Numbered from the stretch's first letter, positions 45,769 through 53,523 are shown. The stretch is DNA of 64,000 nucleotides from DSVZ01 sp964568145 (GCA_964568145.1 CAZMOZ010000016.1:1-64000); one strand, 5' to 3'. The notes: a model not told the origin generated them from the letters alone. Numbers and translations are program-made.

Positions 45769-46728
45769 CTACTTGGCGGCCGGCTCGATCAATTGTGGAG
45801 GAGCAACCGGATCGGATGTCGCTTCCCGCCCCGCCAGCGCCCAGCGGGCGGCGCTGCGCACCGCTTCGCTCGCGTCGTTGGTGGCCATCTGGAGCGCGGC
45901 GATGGCCGACGGCGTGAGCGTCTCCAGGGTGCCCAGCGCGTGCGCCGCCAGTGTCCGTGGGTCTTCGTGAAGGTCTGATCCGAGCAAGTCAGCCAGCGCG
46001 TCCGCAGTCAAGGACGGTTCGTGTCGCTGCGCCGCCAGATGCAAGGCCGCACTGAGCCGGACCCAGGCTTCCCGATGCCGGAGTTCTGTGACGAGAATCT
46101 GCAAGAGAACCGGATTGGACGGGGCTATGGCTTGAAGCGCGCGGAATGCCGAACGGCGCACATGCCACGTCGGGTGCCGCAGAAGGGCGAGCAGCGGCGG
46201 AACGACTTCGGCAGCATCCGGGTGGACCTGCGCCAGTGCATCCGCGGCCCCAGTGGATTCAAACAGATCATTGCTGGAAACCAGGGCCAGCAGGTCCGGC
46301 GCAAGAATGTGGGCGCTCCAACGCAGGGAACCGGAAGTGATTCGTTGGATGGCCTCCATCCGCAGACGGGCGGGCGTGTACTCAGATGGTCTGCCAAGAA
46401 TTGCTGAGGCGCGGACCAGCCAGTTCGGCGCTCCGATTCCACGCAAATGGAGGACGGCCCTTTCGGCCAGGGTCGGGTGTGCCTTGAGCATCGCGCGCCA
46501 GACGGGCAGCGCCTCGTCGCCCCAGCTCATCAACTCATCCAGCGCGGCAAACCGTTTAACCCGGTCCTTTGAGAAGCGCAGTTCCACCATCCACGCGCTG
46601 ACGGGCCTGCCTCCCACTCGAGGTTCCGCGGGCCGGCTGACCATCCAGATCGTCCCGGCCGCCAGCGCCAGGCCAATCGCCGCCGCGGCCCGCCACTTCC
46701 AACCGAGTCTGGCCCACAAGCGCTTCAT
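45769..46728 (-). CDS. HEAT-repeat protein with N-terminal membrane anchor
   Basis: 319 residues from the ATG at 46726-46728; a much longer upstream start would run through short repeats and was rejected. A membrane or signal segment (AAAAIGLALAAGTIWMVSRP, about 13-32) precedes helical repeats: VVPPLLALLRHPTWHVRRSA, ILVTELRHREAWVRLSAALH and ALGTLETLTPSAIAALQMAT. These are HEAT/PBS-lyase-like repeats that usually mediate protein contacts. Function unknown; it shows no microcompartment feature though it lies at the edge of that locus. Confidence 0.78.
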   Translation of the reverse strand: MKRLWARLGWKWRAAAAIGLALAAGTIWMVSRPAEPRVGGRPVSAWMVELRFSKDRVKRFAALDELMSWGDEALPVWRAMLKAHPTLAERAVLHLRGIGAPNWLVRASAILGRPSEYTPARLRMEAIQRITSGSLRWSAHILAPDLLALVSSNDLFESTGAADALAQVHPDAAEVVPPLLALLRHPTWHVRRSAFRALQAIAPSNPVLLQILVTELRHREAWVRLSAALHLAAQRHEPSLTADALADLLGSDLHEDPRTLAAHALGTLETLTPSAIAALQMATNDASEAVRSAARWALAGREATSDPVAPPQLIEPAAK

Positions 46729-46839
46729 GGCTGGTGCCCAGCCTCGGTATAGCCAACCACGCGTCGGTTCAACCTGAATTCCGAACTTCGGCAGGCGCGC
46801 CGCGTTCTGACGAACACCGTCACGCGGGCGGCTGGCCAG

Positions 46840-46895
46840 AAGACAGAAGGCGGCATCTGGCATCTGGAATCTGGCATCCGCCGTCCGCCATCCAG
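46840..46895. repeat. Degenerate short tandem repeats
   Basis: GGCGGCATCTGGCATCTGG followed by AATCTGGCATCCGCCGTCCG, units of about 8 bases, between the HEAT-repeat gene and the microcompartment-associated gene. Similar units lie within the next gene. Confidence 0.55.
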
Positions 46896-46906
46896 GGCGC
46901 GGCCGC

Positions 46907-48229
46907 TCAACCAAACATCCGCTTGAGCCGCCAGGCGTCGTAGGCCGCACGCTGGGCGGGGGTCATCTTCGCGAAGTCCGGCGCGCCATCGGCCCGCACC
47001 GGCCAGGCGGGGGCGGGCTCGGCGGATCCCGGATGCCTGATCCCGGATGCCGGATGCCGGATGCCAAGGGGACTGTGGACTCGGGACTGTGGACTCGGAA
47101 CTTCGCCTTCGCGTCCGGCCAGCGGGTTGTTCCGCACTTCGACGCTTGTCCGCGACCCACCGCCATAGCTCATGGCCTGGTCGGTCAGTTCGAGGTCTTT
47201 TTCCAGCGGGCGATGCGGCTTGAGGCCCTTGCCTTGCAGAACCCCGTGGTAGGCCCGCACCGCCTCTTCGGGCGTGACGCGGCCGTCGGTGATGAGCCGC
47301 AGCATCTCGATGAACGCGAGCTGGTGTTCAGCGTGGTTGATCTTGCGGCCGAACAGCGCCACGCGCGCGCCGTACTTCTGCGCGTCGTGGATGAGCTGGA
47401 AGGCGTCGTAGGTCGTGCCCGCGCCGCCGCCGAGGACGCCGACCACCATGTTCGGGTCGTACTGGCAGAGCTCCTCGAGCGCGCGCGGCCCGTGATAGAC
47501 GATCTTCAGGAACAACGGCCGCCCGGCCTCCGGCACGCCGGCCAGCGTCCGCAGGATGTTGTCATTGATGAACTCGCCGAGCTTCTCCGCCGGGATGCCG
47601 CTGGCCACGTTCGGGTCGAAGACCTCGAGGAAGTGGCGGAACTGCTTCCGCTCGGCCTCTTCGCGAAATTCCTTGTAGGCAAGGAGTGTCTGGCGGTCCT
47701 GTTCGAGGTCGTTGACCCAGGTGACGCTGTACAGGCCGAGGTTGGCGCCGGGGAAGTCGTCCGAACTACGGTCGCACTCGACCCGCCCGCACTGGATCTG
47801 GTCAATGCTCGCGCTGCGGAAAGGCTGCGCCGGCTCCCGCGTGTAGCTGCCGTGGCGGGCGGCCCAGACGTCGGTGGTGTCGTTGGCGCGGGCGGCGGGC
47901 GTGACCGGCGACTCGCGGAACAGGCCTTCCTGGATGGTCAGCACGTCGTTCACGTAAGCCGACATCAACATGATGTCCACCAGGCCCTGCTGGGTGACTT
48001 CGCGGATGATGTCGAGGAACTCGGGCAGGTTGCGGTAGCCGAATTCCTCGCGCGTCCAGACCTCGGGCGAGAACTGGGCGGGCCGCGCGCCCCGGGCGGA
48101 CAGATACGACCGCGGCCCTGGCGCGCGCACGCCGAAGGCCATGTCCGCGTCCTTGGCGTCGGCGAGGATGAACGCGCGGGACCGCGGGTTGGCGCGAATC
48201 TCGGCAAGCTTGGCGTCGAGGGATTTCAT
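46907..48229 (-). CDS. Microcompartment-associated protein of unknown function with C-terminal encapsulation-like helix
   Basis: 440 residues. The main domain looks alpha/beta, possibly TIM-barrel-like: FLDIIREVTQQGLVDIMLMS, LFLKIVYHGPRALEELCQYD, VVGVLGGGAGTTYDAFQLIH, and a late HAEHQLAFIEMLRLITDG. I do not recognise its reaction; a distant aldolase relation is possible. Residues about 377-402 are encoded by degenerate short repeats (47024-47100) and form a Ser/His/Gly-rich linker. The last twenty or so residues (FAKMTPAQRAAYDAWRLKRM) form an amphipathic helix like those that target enzymes into BMC shells. It sits at the end of the locus, behind an inserted pair of small genes on the other strand. 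Confidence 0.8.
   Translation of the reverse strand: MKSLDAKLAEIRANPRSRAFILADAKDADMAFGVRAPGPRSYLSARGARPAQFSPEVWTREEFGYRNLPEFLDIIREVTQQGLVDIMLMSAYVNDVLTIQEGLFRESPVTPAARANDTTDVWAARHGSYTREPAQPFRSASIDQIQCGRVECDRSSDDFPGANLGLYSVTWVNDLEQDRQTLLAYKEFREEAERKQFRHFLEVFDPNVASGIPAEKLGEFINDNILRTLAGVPEAGRPLFLKIVYHGPRALEELCQYDPNMVVGVLGGGAGTTYDAFQLIHDAQKYGARVALFGRKINHAEHQLAFIEMLRLITDGRVTPEEAVRAYHGVLQGKGLKPHRPLEKDLELTDQAMSYGGGSRTSVEVRNNPLAGREGEVPSPQSRVHSPLGIRHPASGIRHPGSAEPAPAWPVRADGAPDFAKMTPAQRAAYDAWRLKRMFG
47024..47100. repeat. Degenerate short repeats inside the coding sequence (linker region)
   Basis: GATCCCGGATGCCTGATCCC, then GGATGCCGGATGCC and GGGACTGTGGACTCGGGACT, all within the reading frame of the 440-residue protein. 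The repeats keep the frame open and encode a low-complexity linker (GIRHPASGIRHP). The same short repeats elsewhere in the window are intergenic. Confidence 0.75.
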
Positions 48230-48376
48230 GCGCTAACCACAAAGGCACGCAAAGCCCGAGAGCATCCGATGGCGGCACGTTTGAGGCCGGGTTTGGACTT
48301 CGAGACGCGGACGTGGATGAAGACGGCGGAACGGCGATGTTTTGACAGCCGGGGCGCCGTCCCGACACCGGCACCG

Positions 48377-48592
48377 ATGCCGACAGTGATGAGCATCGGG
48401 CCGTACCGTTTCCATTTCTAAAGCCGGGAGGGCCGGGAGCCGCCGCACATCCACGTGGCCCGCGATGATTTTGAAGCCAAGTTCTGGCTGGACCCGATCA
48501 CGCTCGCGGCGAGTTTTGGCTTCCGCCCGGCGGAACTGCGCGACCTCCAGCGGCCGGTGGAAGAGCATCGCCAAACGTTGATCGCCGCGTAG
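48377..48592 (+). pseudogene. DUF4160 gene interrupted by an in-frame stop codon
   Basis: The frame from ATG at 48377 reads MPTVMSIGPYRFHF, then TAA at 48419-48421, then continues in the same frame SREGREPPHIHVARDDFEAK and onward to LIAA and a TAG at 48590-48592. This is the complete DUF4160 pattern (a Tyr codon is expected at the TAA). One base change would restore it. DUF4160 proteins are usually paired with DUF2442 proteins, as here, and are thought to form a toxin-antitoxin-like unit. Confidence 0.8.
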
Positions 48593-48602
48593 ATTCGTGT
48601 CC

Positions 48603-48875
48603 ATGGACAATAACGCAGCATCCCCGGTGATCGCGGTGCGCTGCTGGATCGAAGGCCGGCGCGTCTGGCTCGAGCTGGGCGACCAGCGATTGGTCAGCTT
48701 TCCCGCCGCAAAGTATCCGCGGCTGGCCAATGCCAGCGAGGAAGCGCTGGCCCAGGTGCGGCTCCGTGTCGGCGGCCGGGCCCTGCGGTGGGAGAACCTC
48801 GATGAGGACATCTGGGTGGAAGACGCGGTGCTGGGCCGTTTTCCCCGGTCCAAGACCGAGACGATCTCCGCGTAG
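48603..48875 (+). CDS. DUF2442 protein
   Basis: 90 residues from the ATG at 48603 (a GTG at 48597 in the same frame would add two residues). VIAVRCWIEGRRVWLELGDQ, FPAAKYPRLANASEEAL and DEDIWVEDAVLGRFP match DUF2442, often the second gene of DUF4160/DUF2442 pairs. The first partner is broken by a stop. The pair lies on the plus strand within the otherwise minus-strand microcompartment locus, convergent with the aldolase gene. Role unknown; a toxin-antitoxin module is the usual proposal. Confidence 0.8.
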   Translation: MDNNAASPVIAVRCWIEGRRVWLELGDQRLVSFPAAKYPRLANASEEALAQVRLRVGGRALRWENLDEDIWVEDAVLGRFPRSKTETISA

Positions 48876-48898
48876 CCCGGTTCCAGCCGCATGATGCC

Positions 48899-49969
48899 TC
48901 ACTTCATCTGCGCCAGGATCTGGTCGGTGACCGCCTGCACCACCGCCTCGGCCTCGGCATCCGGGCCCGCCGTCGTCTCCGCCCGAGCCGGCACCTGACA
49001 GGTCACGCCGGGGCGCCATTCGTCGTTGTCGCAAAGCTCGCATTCCTTGAGCCCGTAACGCGGGTCCACGTAGCCGAGGCTTTGCTTGATCTTGAGCAGG
49101 TCCTGGAGCTGCTGGGGTGAGAAGGTGTTCGGCTTCACCCCGAGTTGCGTGGTGACGAGCAGCGTGCGGCAGTACGCCTCGATGATCTCCATCCGCCAGT
49201 AGGCCTCCTCGAGGTTCTTGTGGCTCCAGGTCACGACGCCGTGGTTGGCCATGAGGATGGTGTTGTGCTGGTCCACCAAGTCGGCGACCAGCCTGCCCAT
49301 CTCCGGGGTTCCCGGCGTGCGGTACGGCGCGACCGCGACGGCGCAGAAGACCTCGTACTCGGGCAACATGCACGTGGGCGGCGCGACACCCGCCACGGCG
49401 AAGCCCGTGGCGTACGGCGGATGGCAATGGCACGTGGCCACGGCCTGGGGCTGCCGTTGCATGATCTGCAGGTGCATCAGGATTTCGCTGGTGCGTTTTC
49501 TCGCGCCCAGAAGCTGGTTGCCCTCGAAATCCACCAGGCACATGTCCTCGGGCTTGAGCGAGCCCTTGCTGACCAGTGTGGGCGTGCAGATGGCGATGTC
49601 CTCGCCGACGCGGATGGCCATGTTGCCGCCGTTGCCGTCCACGTACTCGCGCAGCCACAAGCGCCGGCCCATCTCGCAAATCTGCTGCTTGAGATCAAGC
49701 GCGTAGGCGGAGTTGAAGAACGCCTCGAGCTCGGCCTTCGGCGACCTGGAGTTCAGCGGCCGGGCGGGCGGACGCAATTCGTCCTGGGCGGCCGGTTTGC
49801 TCGGCGCGCCGTTCGCGGCAACAGCCGGCCTGCCGCCGCCCCGCTCCAGCGTGTCCCGCACGAGGTCGCGGGCGGACGGCGTCAAAATCGCCTCGGCCGG
49901 CAGGGTGTTCAGGTCCACGCCCCGGCGGAGCATGTCTTCGATGTCGCGGGCGCTGATGACTTTTTTCAT
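48899..49969 (-). CDS. Class II aldolase/adducin family protein of the microcompartment
   Basis: 356 residues from the ATG at 49967-49969; a longer start would be encoded by a palindromic repeat and was rejected. A helix at the N-terminus (MKKVISARDIEDMLRRG) and a Pro-rich linker precede the aldolase domain (YVDGNGGNMAIRV, LLGARKRTSEILMHLQIM, ATCHCHPPYATGF, ILMANHGVVTW with metal His residues). A second helix ends the protein (VVQAVTDQILAQMK). In PV-type loci this enzyme is thought to cleave fuculose 1-phosphate or rhamnulose 1-phosphate into DHAP and lactaldehyde. The N- or C-terminal helix may target it to the shell. Confidence 0.88.
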   Translation of the reverse strand: MKKVISARDIEDMLRRGVDLNTLPAEAILTPSARDLVRDTLERGGGRPAVAANGAPSKPAAQDELRPPARPLNSRSPKAELEAFFNSAYALDLKQQICEMGRRLWLREYVDGNGGNMAIRVGEDIAICTPTLVSKGSLKPEDMCLVDFEGNQLLGARKRTSEILMHLQIMQRQPQAVATCHCHPPYATGFAVAGVAPPTCMLPEYEVFCAVAVAPYRTPGTPEMGRLVADLVDQHNTILMANHGVVTWSHKNLEEAYWRMEIIEAYCRTLLVTTQLGVKPNTFSPQQLQDLLKIKQSLGYVDPRYGLKECELCDNDEWRPGVTCQVPARAETTAGPDAEAEAVVQAVTDQILAQMK

Positions 49970-50010
49970 GGGAAGGGGTGAGAAAAGGGCTCCAAGTGGC
50001 GAAGGTTGCA

Positions 50011-50071
50011 CCCAAAAACCGAAGTTGAGCCGGATGGGAATCCGGCGCTGCGGGCAACTTCGGTTTTCGGG
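50011..50071. repeat. Dispersed palindromic element, copy E (core type 2, inverted)
   Basis: Arms CCCAAAAACCGAAGTTG and CAACTTCGGTTTTCGGG; the core (AGCCGGATGGGAATCCGGCG) is the reverse complement of that at 30612. It lies in the gap upstream of the aldolase gene, within the microcompartment operon, where a strong mRNA hairpin could split the transcript. Confidence 0.85.
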
Positions 50072-50204
50072 CGAGAGCCGGCTTGCGGCATTCCGCTGAA
50101 TCCCGCCGGGTTGCTCCACGAAAGCTTGGAAATCCTCCGTGGCGCGTCACCGCGCGTATCGTGATCGCGCGGTGCGAAAATGGAGTCCGGGAACCTCACC
50201 CGGC

Positions 50205-50447
50205 TCAAGCGGCCGAAGCTGTCGGCTGAAGTAGCTCGACCCGGACGATGTGCAGGGGCGAGCCGTGAACGATCTTCTCGGGCAAGCCGGTGGCGGCATC
50301 GGGAGCGAGCGCAATCTCGACTGTATGCTTCGTGATCATCAGAAAATCCCGGTGGGGAATGTCGAAACTCCTCCCGTCGGTGAACACGATCCGAAACGGC
50401 ACGAAGGGCTGTTGATCGCGCAAGGCTTTCAGGTCTTCCGGTCGCAT
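50205..50447 (-). CDS. Small protein of unknown function
   Basis: 80 residues: a start MRPEDLKALRDQQPFVPFRI then VFTDGRSFDIPHRDFLMITK and EKIVHGSPLHIVRVELL. This looks like a small beta-rich domain of the type seen as stand-alone hypothetical proteins in Planctomycetes and Verrucomicrobia. I know no function. It has no shell-protein or encapsulation feature and lies in the microcompartment operon between a BMC-P gene and the aldolase gene; it may be a later insertion. Confidence 0.7.
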   Translation of the reverse strand: MRPEDLKALRDQQPFVPFRIVFTDGRSFDIPHRDFLMITKHTVEIALAPDAATGLPEKIVHGSPLHIVRVELLQPTASAA

Positions 50448-50585
50448 AACACAACGCGAGTTTAGGATCGCCGGCGTGACCTGGCAACAGCGTGGCGCGG
50501 CGCGGCCAGGTGCCGTCGGTTCCGCCTGGCGTCCTGTCCGGAGCCTTGCGGCCAGCCCGGCTTGCTGAATGTCGCCAGTACGCGC

Positions 50586-50888
50586 TCATGCGAAAGGGCT
50601 GTAAAACACCTCGTCAATGAGCGCGGTGTTGATGGCGTCCACCGGCGTGGGCTGGGGAAACGGCTGGGCGGCCTCGCGGCCTTCGATGTAGCCGATTACG
50701 TCGCCCACGCCCCCGCCCAGATTGTCATAAACCACGAGGCTGGGATCCTTGCTGAGCGTGATGGGCGACGCGCCGGCCTTCGGGAAATGCTCGCGGGTGA
50801 ACGGGCTCACCAGCAGCCAGCGCCCGCCCGTGAACGGCGGGATGGTGCGGTTCAGCGTCACGCGGCCGATGACGGTGCCGAGTTTCAT
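50586..50888 (-). CDS. BMC-P shell protein (EutN/CcmL family), third copy
   Basis: 100 residues. KLGTVIGRVTLNRTIPPFTG starts the EutN/CcmL beta-barrel, with LVVYDNLGGGVGDVIGYIEG covering the conserved Gly-rich pore-side loop. Pentamers of such proteins cap the vertices of microcompartment shells. Its ATG overlaps the stop of the previous BMC-P gene by four bases. Confidence 0.92.
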   Translation of the reverse strand: MKLGTVIGRVTLNRTIPPFTGGRWLLVSPFTREHFPKAGASPITLSKDPSLVVYDNLGGGVGDVIGYIEGREAAQPFPQPTPVDAINTALIDEVFYSPFA

Positions 50889-51223
50889 GACGAGGGGCGG
50901 GGAGCGGGCGGCGGGGGGCGGTTCAGCCCGCCCGCCGAATCCTGGAGTGCGGTTGTCCCCGGTGTGACTTCGTCCACGATGCCGATGATCATCCAGCGCG
51001 CGGGGCTCTGGTCGTCGCCCACCGCCCGGCGGGCGGCCAGGCCGTCGCTGGAGAGGATGACCCGCTGGTGCAGGCCGGCGCCGAGGGCGTCGAGGGCGAC
51101 GAGCGGTGCGGCTTCCGGCTGGCCGTCGCGGCCGATCGGCTGGCAGATGATCAGCCGCCAGCCGGCGAAGCTGGGGTGCTTGCGGGTGGCCGTGACATTG
51201 CCTTCGACGCGGGCGAGCAACAT
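50885..51223 (-). CDS. BMC-P shell protein (EutN/CcmL family), second copy
   Basis: 112 residues: LARVEGNVTATRKHPSFAGW, LVALDALGAGLHQRVILSSD and WMIIGIVDEVTP are typical EutN/CcmL elements. A Pro-rich tail (GGLNRPPPPAPRPSS) extends beyond the domain. It starts 12 bases behind the four-helix-bundle gene and overlaps the next BMC-P gene. Confidence 0.92.
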   Translation of the reverse strand: MLLARVEGNVTATRKHPSFAGWRLIICQPIGRDGQPEAAPLVALDALGAGLHQRVILSSDGLAARRAVGDDQSPARWMIIGIVDEVTPGTTALQDSAGGLNRPPPPAPRPSS

Positions 51224-51225
51224 GG

Positions 51226-51258
51226 AACTTAGAAGTCAGGAGTTGGAAGCTAGAATGC
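51226..51258. repeat. Left inverted-repeat element flanking the four-helix-bundle gene
   Basis: GAACTTAGAAGTCAGGAGTT followed by GGAAGCTAGAATGC. GAAGCTAGAATG at 51246-51257 is the exact reverse complement of CATTCTAGCTTC at 51599-51610. The element encodes the last residues of the enclosed gene. Confidence 0.75.
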
Positions 51259-51601
51259 GCGCGGAGTAACCGTGGAGGAGGCGGCCGACCTCATCGTACA
51301 AAGTCAACAACTCGCTGCTGTCGCCGTAACCGAGATCTTTCGCGAGTAGAAGGTAATAATGGCTCTCCTCCAAGGAACCTTGGGCAATGTTAAAGAACCG
51401 GGCCTTGTCGTTGGCACCACGCTTAGGAAATCCCTCGGCAATGTTTGCCGCGATGGACACGGCCGCACGGCGCAGTTGTGACGTCAGTCCAAAGCGTTCT
51501 TCCGATGAAAATCCCTGAGTGAAACGATACACCGCCAGCACAAATTGGTGCGCTTTCCGCCAAACTACCAGATCCTGAAAGCTGCGTGCCGGTGTGCTCA
51601 T
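51236..51601 (-). CDS. Four-helix-bundle protein (23S rRNA intervening-sequence protein family)
   Basis: 121 residues. SFQDLVVWRKAHQFVLAVYR opens the family, followed by GLTSQLRRAAVSIAANIAEG and FFNIAQGSLEESHYYLLLAK. Such S23/IVP proteins occur within rRNA intervening sequences and also as single genes, forming pentamers of four-helix bundles; their function is unknown. This copy stands between the aldehyde dehydrogenase and a BMC-P gene in the microcompartment operon, same strand. It is bracketed by an inverted repeat of at least 12 bases that touches its start and stop codons, suggesting it came as a unit. Confidence 0.88.
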   Translation of the reverse strand: MSTPARSFQDLVVWRKAHQFVLAVYRFTQGFSSEERFGLTSQLRRAAVSIAANIAEGFPKRGANDKARFFNIAQGSLEESHYYLLLAKDLGYGDSSELLTLYDEVGRLLHGYSARILASNS

Positions 51602-51640
51602 TCTAGCTTCTCACTTCTAACTCCTCGCTCCTCAGAAGAT
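51598..51640. repeat. Right inverted-repeat element flanking the four-helix-bundle gene
   Basis: TCATTCTAGCTTCTCACTTC followed by TAACTCCTCGCTCCTC, the inverse of the element at 51226-51258. It reaches the end of the aldehyde dehydrogenase gene. Confidence 0.75.
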
Positions 51641-53122
51641 CCGCAGATTGTCCACCATCACGCACCGCCGCACGCGCGTGAAGGTGCGCGGATTGCAGAT
51701 GCCTTCGCCGGTGGTGGTGGCGATGGAGAAGTTCGGGTAGCCCTCGCCGCCGCTCCCTAGGCCCGCCAGGCACGAGCCGTTTTTGATGAACAGCGTCGTC
51801 TCCAGCGCCTTCGCCATGGCCGTCATGTGCGCGACGTTGTGCGAGTGGATCATCGCCGAGTGCCGGTAGCCGTGCTCGGCTTTCTTCGCCAGCGCGATGC
51901 CTTCCTCCACCGTCTTCACCCTCACGACCGGCAGGAACGGCATCATCTGCTCCTCCTCGACGAAGAGATGGTCTGCGGCGGTTTCGGCGAACAGGAGCTG
52001 GGTGCCGGCCGGGACGCTGGCGCCAGCCGCGGCAGCCAGCACGGCCGGGTCTTTGCCAATCAACTCGCGGTTGACCACCGGATGCGGGCAGCCGCCGCCC
52101 TGGCCGGGCGGGAACACGAAGGCGGCCTTCGCCAGCCGCTCGACCTGGGCGTCGCCCAGCCGCACGGCGCCATGTTTCTCGAGCGCGCTCACGAACGGCT
52201 GGAACACCTCCTCGAGCACGAACACCTCCTTCTCGCCGATGCACAGCAGGTTGTTGTCGTAGGCCGCGCCGAAGACGACGTTGCGCGCCGCGCGGTCCAG
52301 GTCGGCGGTGTCGTCCACCAGCACGGGCGGGTTGCCGGGGCCGGCGCAGATGGCGCGCTTGCCGGTCTGCATGGCGGCCTTGACCACGCCCGGGCCGCCG
52401 GTCACGCAGAGCAGGCGGACGAATTCGCTCTGGGCGATCGCGTTGAAGGATTCGAGCGTGGGCTGCTCGATGACGCAGGCGAGGTTCTCGATGCCGAGTT
52501 CGGCGTGGATGGCCTCGTTGATGACGCGCAGGGCGGTGACGGCGCACTTCGCCGCGCCGGGATGCACGTTGAAGACCACGGCGTTGCCGGCGGCGGCCAT
52601 GCTGATGATGTTGCACGCCGCGGTGGGAATCGAGTGCGTGCTGGGCGTGACCGCGCCGATCACGCCCACCGGCGCGTACTCCTCGAGCGTGATGCCGTGG
52701 TCGCCGCTCAGGCCGTACGGCTGGAGAAACTCGACGCCGGGAATCGCCCGCTGGCCCTTGAGCTTTTCGATCTTGTGGTCGAGCCGGCCGATCTTGGTTT
52801 CCTCCAGCTCGATGCGCGCCCACGGCACGGCGTTGAAGTCGCACAGGCGCTTCACGATCTCGACCACCTTCGCGCGGCCCGCGACGCCTTGCCCGGATAA
52901 CTGGAGGTATGCTTCGTGCGCGGCGGCGCAGGCCGCCTGGGCATCCTGAAAGACGCCGAACGTGCCGCGACGCGCGGCGCTGGAGGGCTTGGCCGGGGTC
53001 GGGCAGTTGCAGGCCGGGCGGGCGTCTGGCGCCGCCGGCCTGGCGGGTGCCGGCGCGCCGCCGAGGCGGCCCAGCACTTCGCTGACGATGTCACGGATCA
53101 AGGCTTCATTGACGGTGCTCAT
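51632..53122 (-). CDS. CoA-acylating aldehyde dehydrogenase of the microcompartment (PduP/EutE-like)
   Basis: 496 residues. An N-terminal helix (VNEALIRDIVSEVLGRLGG) and Pro/Ala-rich linker form a typical encapsulation peptide. The dehydrogenase domain follows, with FLQPYGLSGDHGITLEEYAP, GVIGAVTPSTHS, ICAGPGNPPVLVDDTAD and the catalytic Cys in YDNNLLCIGEKEVF. It oxidises an aldehyde (lactaldehyde or propionaldehyde) to the acyl-CoA with NAD. PduL, encoded in the same operon, would take the acyl-CoA on. Confidence 0.93.
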   Translation of the reverse strand: MSTVNEALIRDIVSEVLGRLGGAPAPARPAAPDARPACNCPTPAKPSSAARRGTFGVFQDAQAACAAAHEAYLQLSGQGVAGRAKVVEIVKRLCDFNAVPWARIELEETKIGRLDHKIEKLKGQRAIPGVEFLQPYGLSGDHGITLEEYAPVGVIGAVTPSTHSIPTAACNIISMAAAGNAVVFNVHPGAAKCAVTALRVINEAIHAELGIENLACVIEQPTLESFNAIAQSEFVRLLCVTGGPGVVKAAMQTGKRAICAGPGNPPVLVDDTADLDRAARNVVFGAAYDNNLLCIGEKEVFVLEEVFQPFVSALEKHGAVRLGDAQVERLAKAAFVFPPGQGGGCPHPVVNRELIGKDPAVLAAAAGASVPAGTQLLFAETAADHLFVEEEQMMPFLPVVRVKTVEEGIALAKKAEHGYRHSAMIHSHNVAHMTAMAKALETTLFIKNGSCLAGLGSGGEGYPNFSIATTTGEGICNPRTFTRVRRCVMVDNLRIF

Positions 53123-53195
53123 GGCAGGAACGGAAAAATCGGAATCACAGGCTCGCCACGCGAGCGGTTGGGAAGCGGTTCACCTCATGGCCGGA

Positions 53196-53513
53196 TCAGG
53201 CTTGGGTCCTGGCGCTGTAGATCACCCGGCCCAGCACGTCCACGGTGTCCACGATACCGATGATGACGGCATCCACGGGCGCCTCCTTGAGGCCGGGCGC
53301 GAGGCGGGCGCTGCTGCCCTGGCAGAACATCACCAGCTCCCCAAGCCCGGCGCCCACCGTGTCCACGGCCACGATGGTGTTCACGCCGGGGCGGAACCGG
53401 GTGGGGTCCTTGTCGTCCACCAGCAGGGGCCGGAGCAAAAGCAGCTTGCGGCCGCTCATGGCCGCGTCCTTCTTGGTGGCGACCACCGCGCCTTCGACCT
53501 TGGCGAGGAACAT
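53196..53513 (-). CDS. BMC-P shell protein (EutN/CcmL family), first copy
   Basis: 105 residues: FLAKVEGAVVATKKDAAMSG, NTIVAVDTVGAGLGELVMFC and AVIIGIVDTVDV mark the EutN/CcmL barrel. Three BMC-P paralogues in one locus is the pattern of PV-type microcompartments. It lies between a BMC-H gene and the aldehyde dehydrogenase gene. Confidence 0.93.
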   Translation of the reverse strand: MFLAKVEGAVVATKKDAAMSGRKLLLLRPLLVDDKDPTRFRPGVNTIVAVDTVGAGLGELVMFCQGSSARLAPGLKEAPVDAVIIGIVDTVDVLGRVIYSARTQA

Positions 53514-53523
53514 GATGGGGGAG

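Noticed and set aside
51226..51640. Insertion sequence around the four-helix-bundle gene
   Set aside because: No transposase is encoded and no target-site duplication is evident; only the inverted repeats support mobility.
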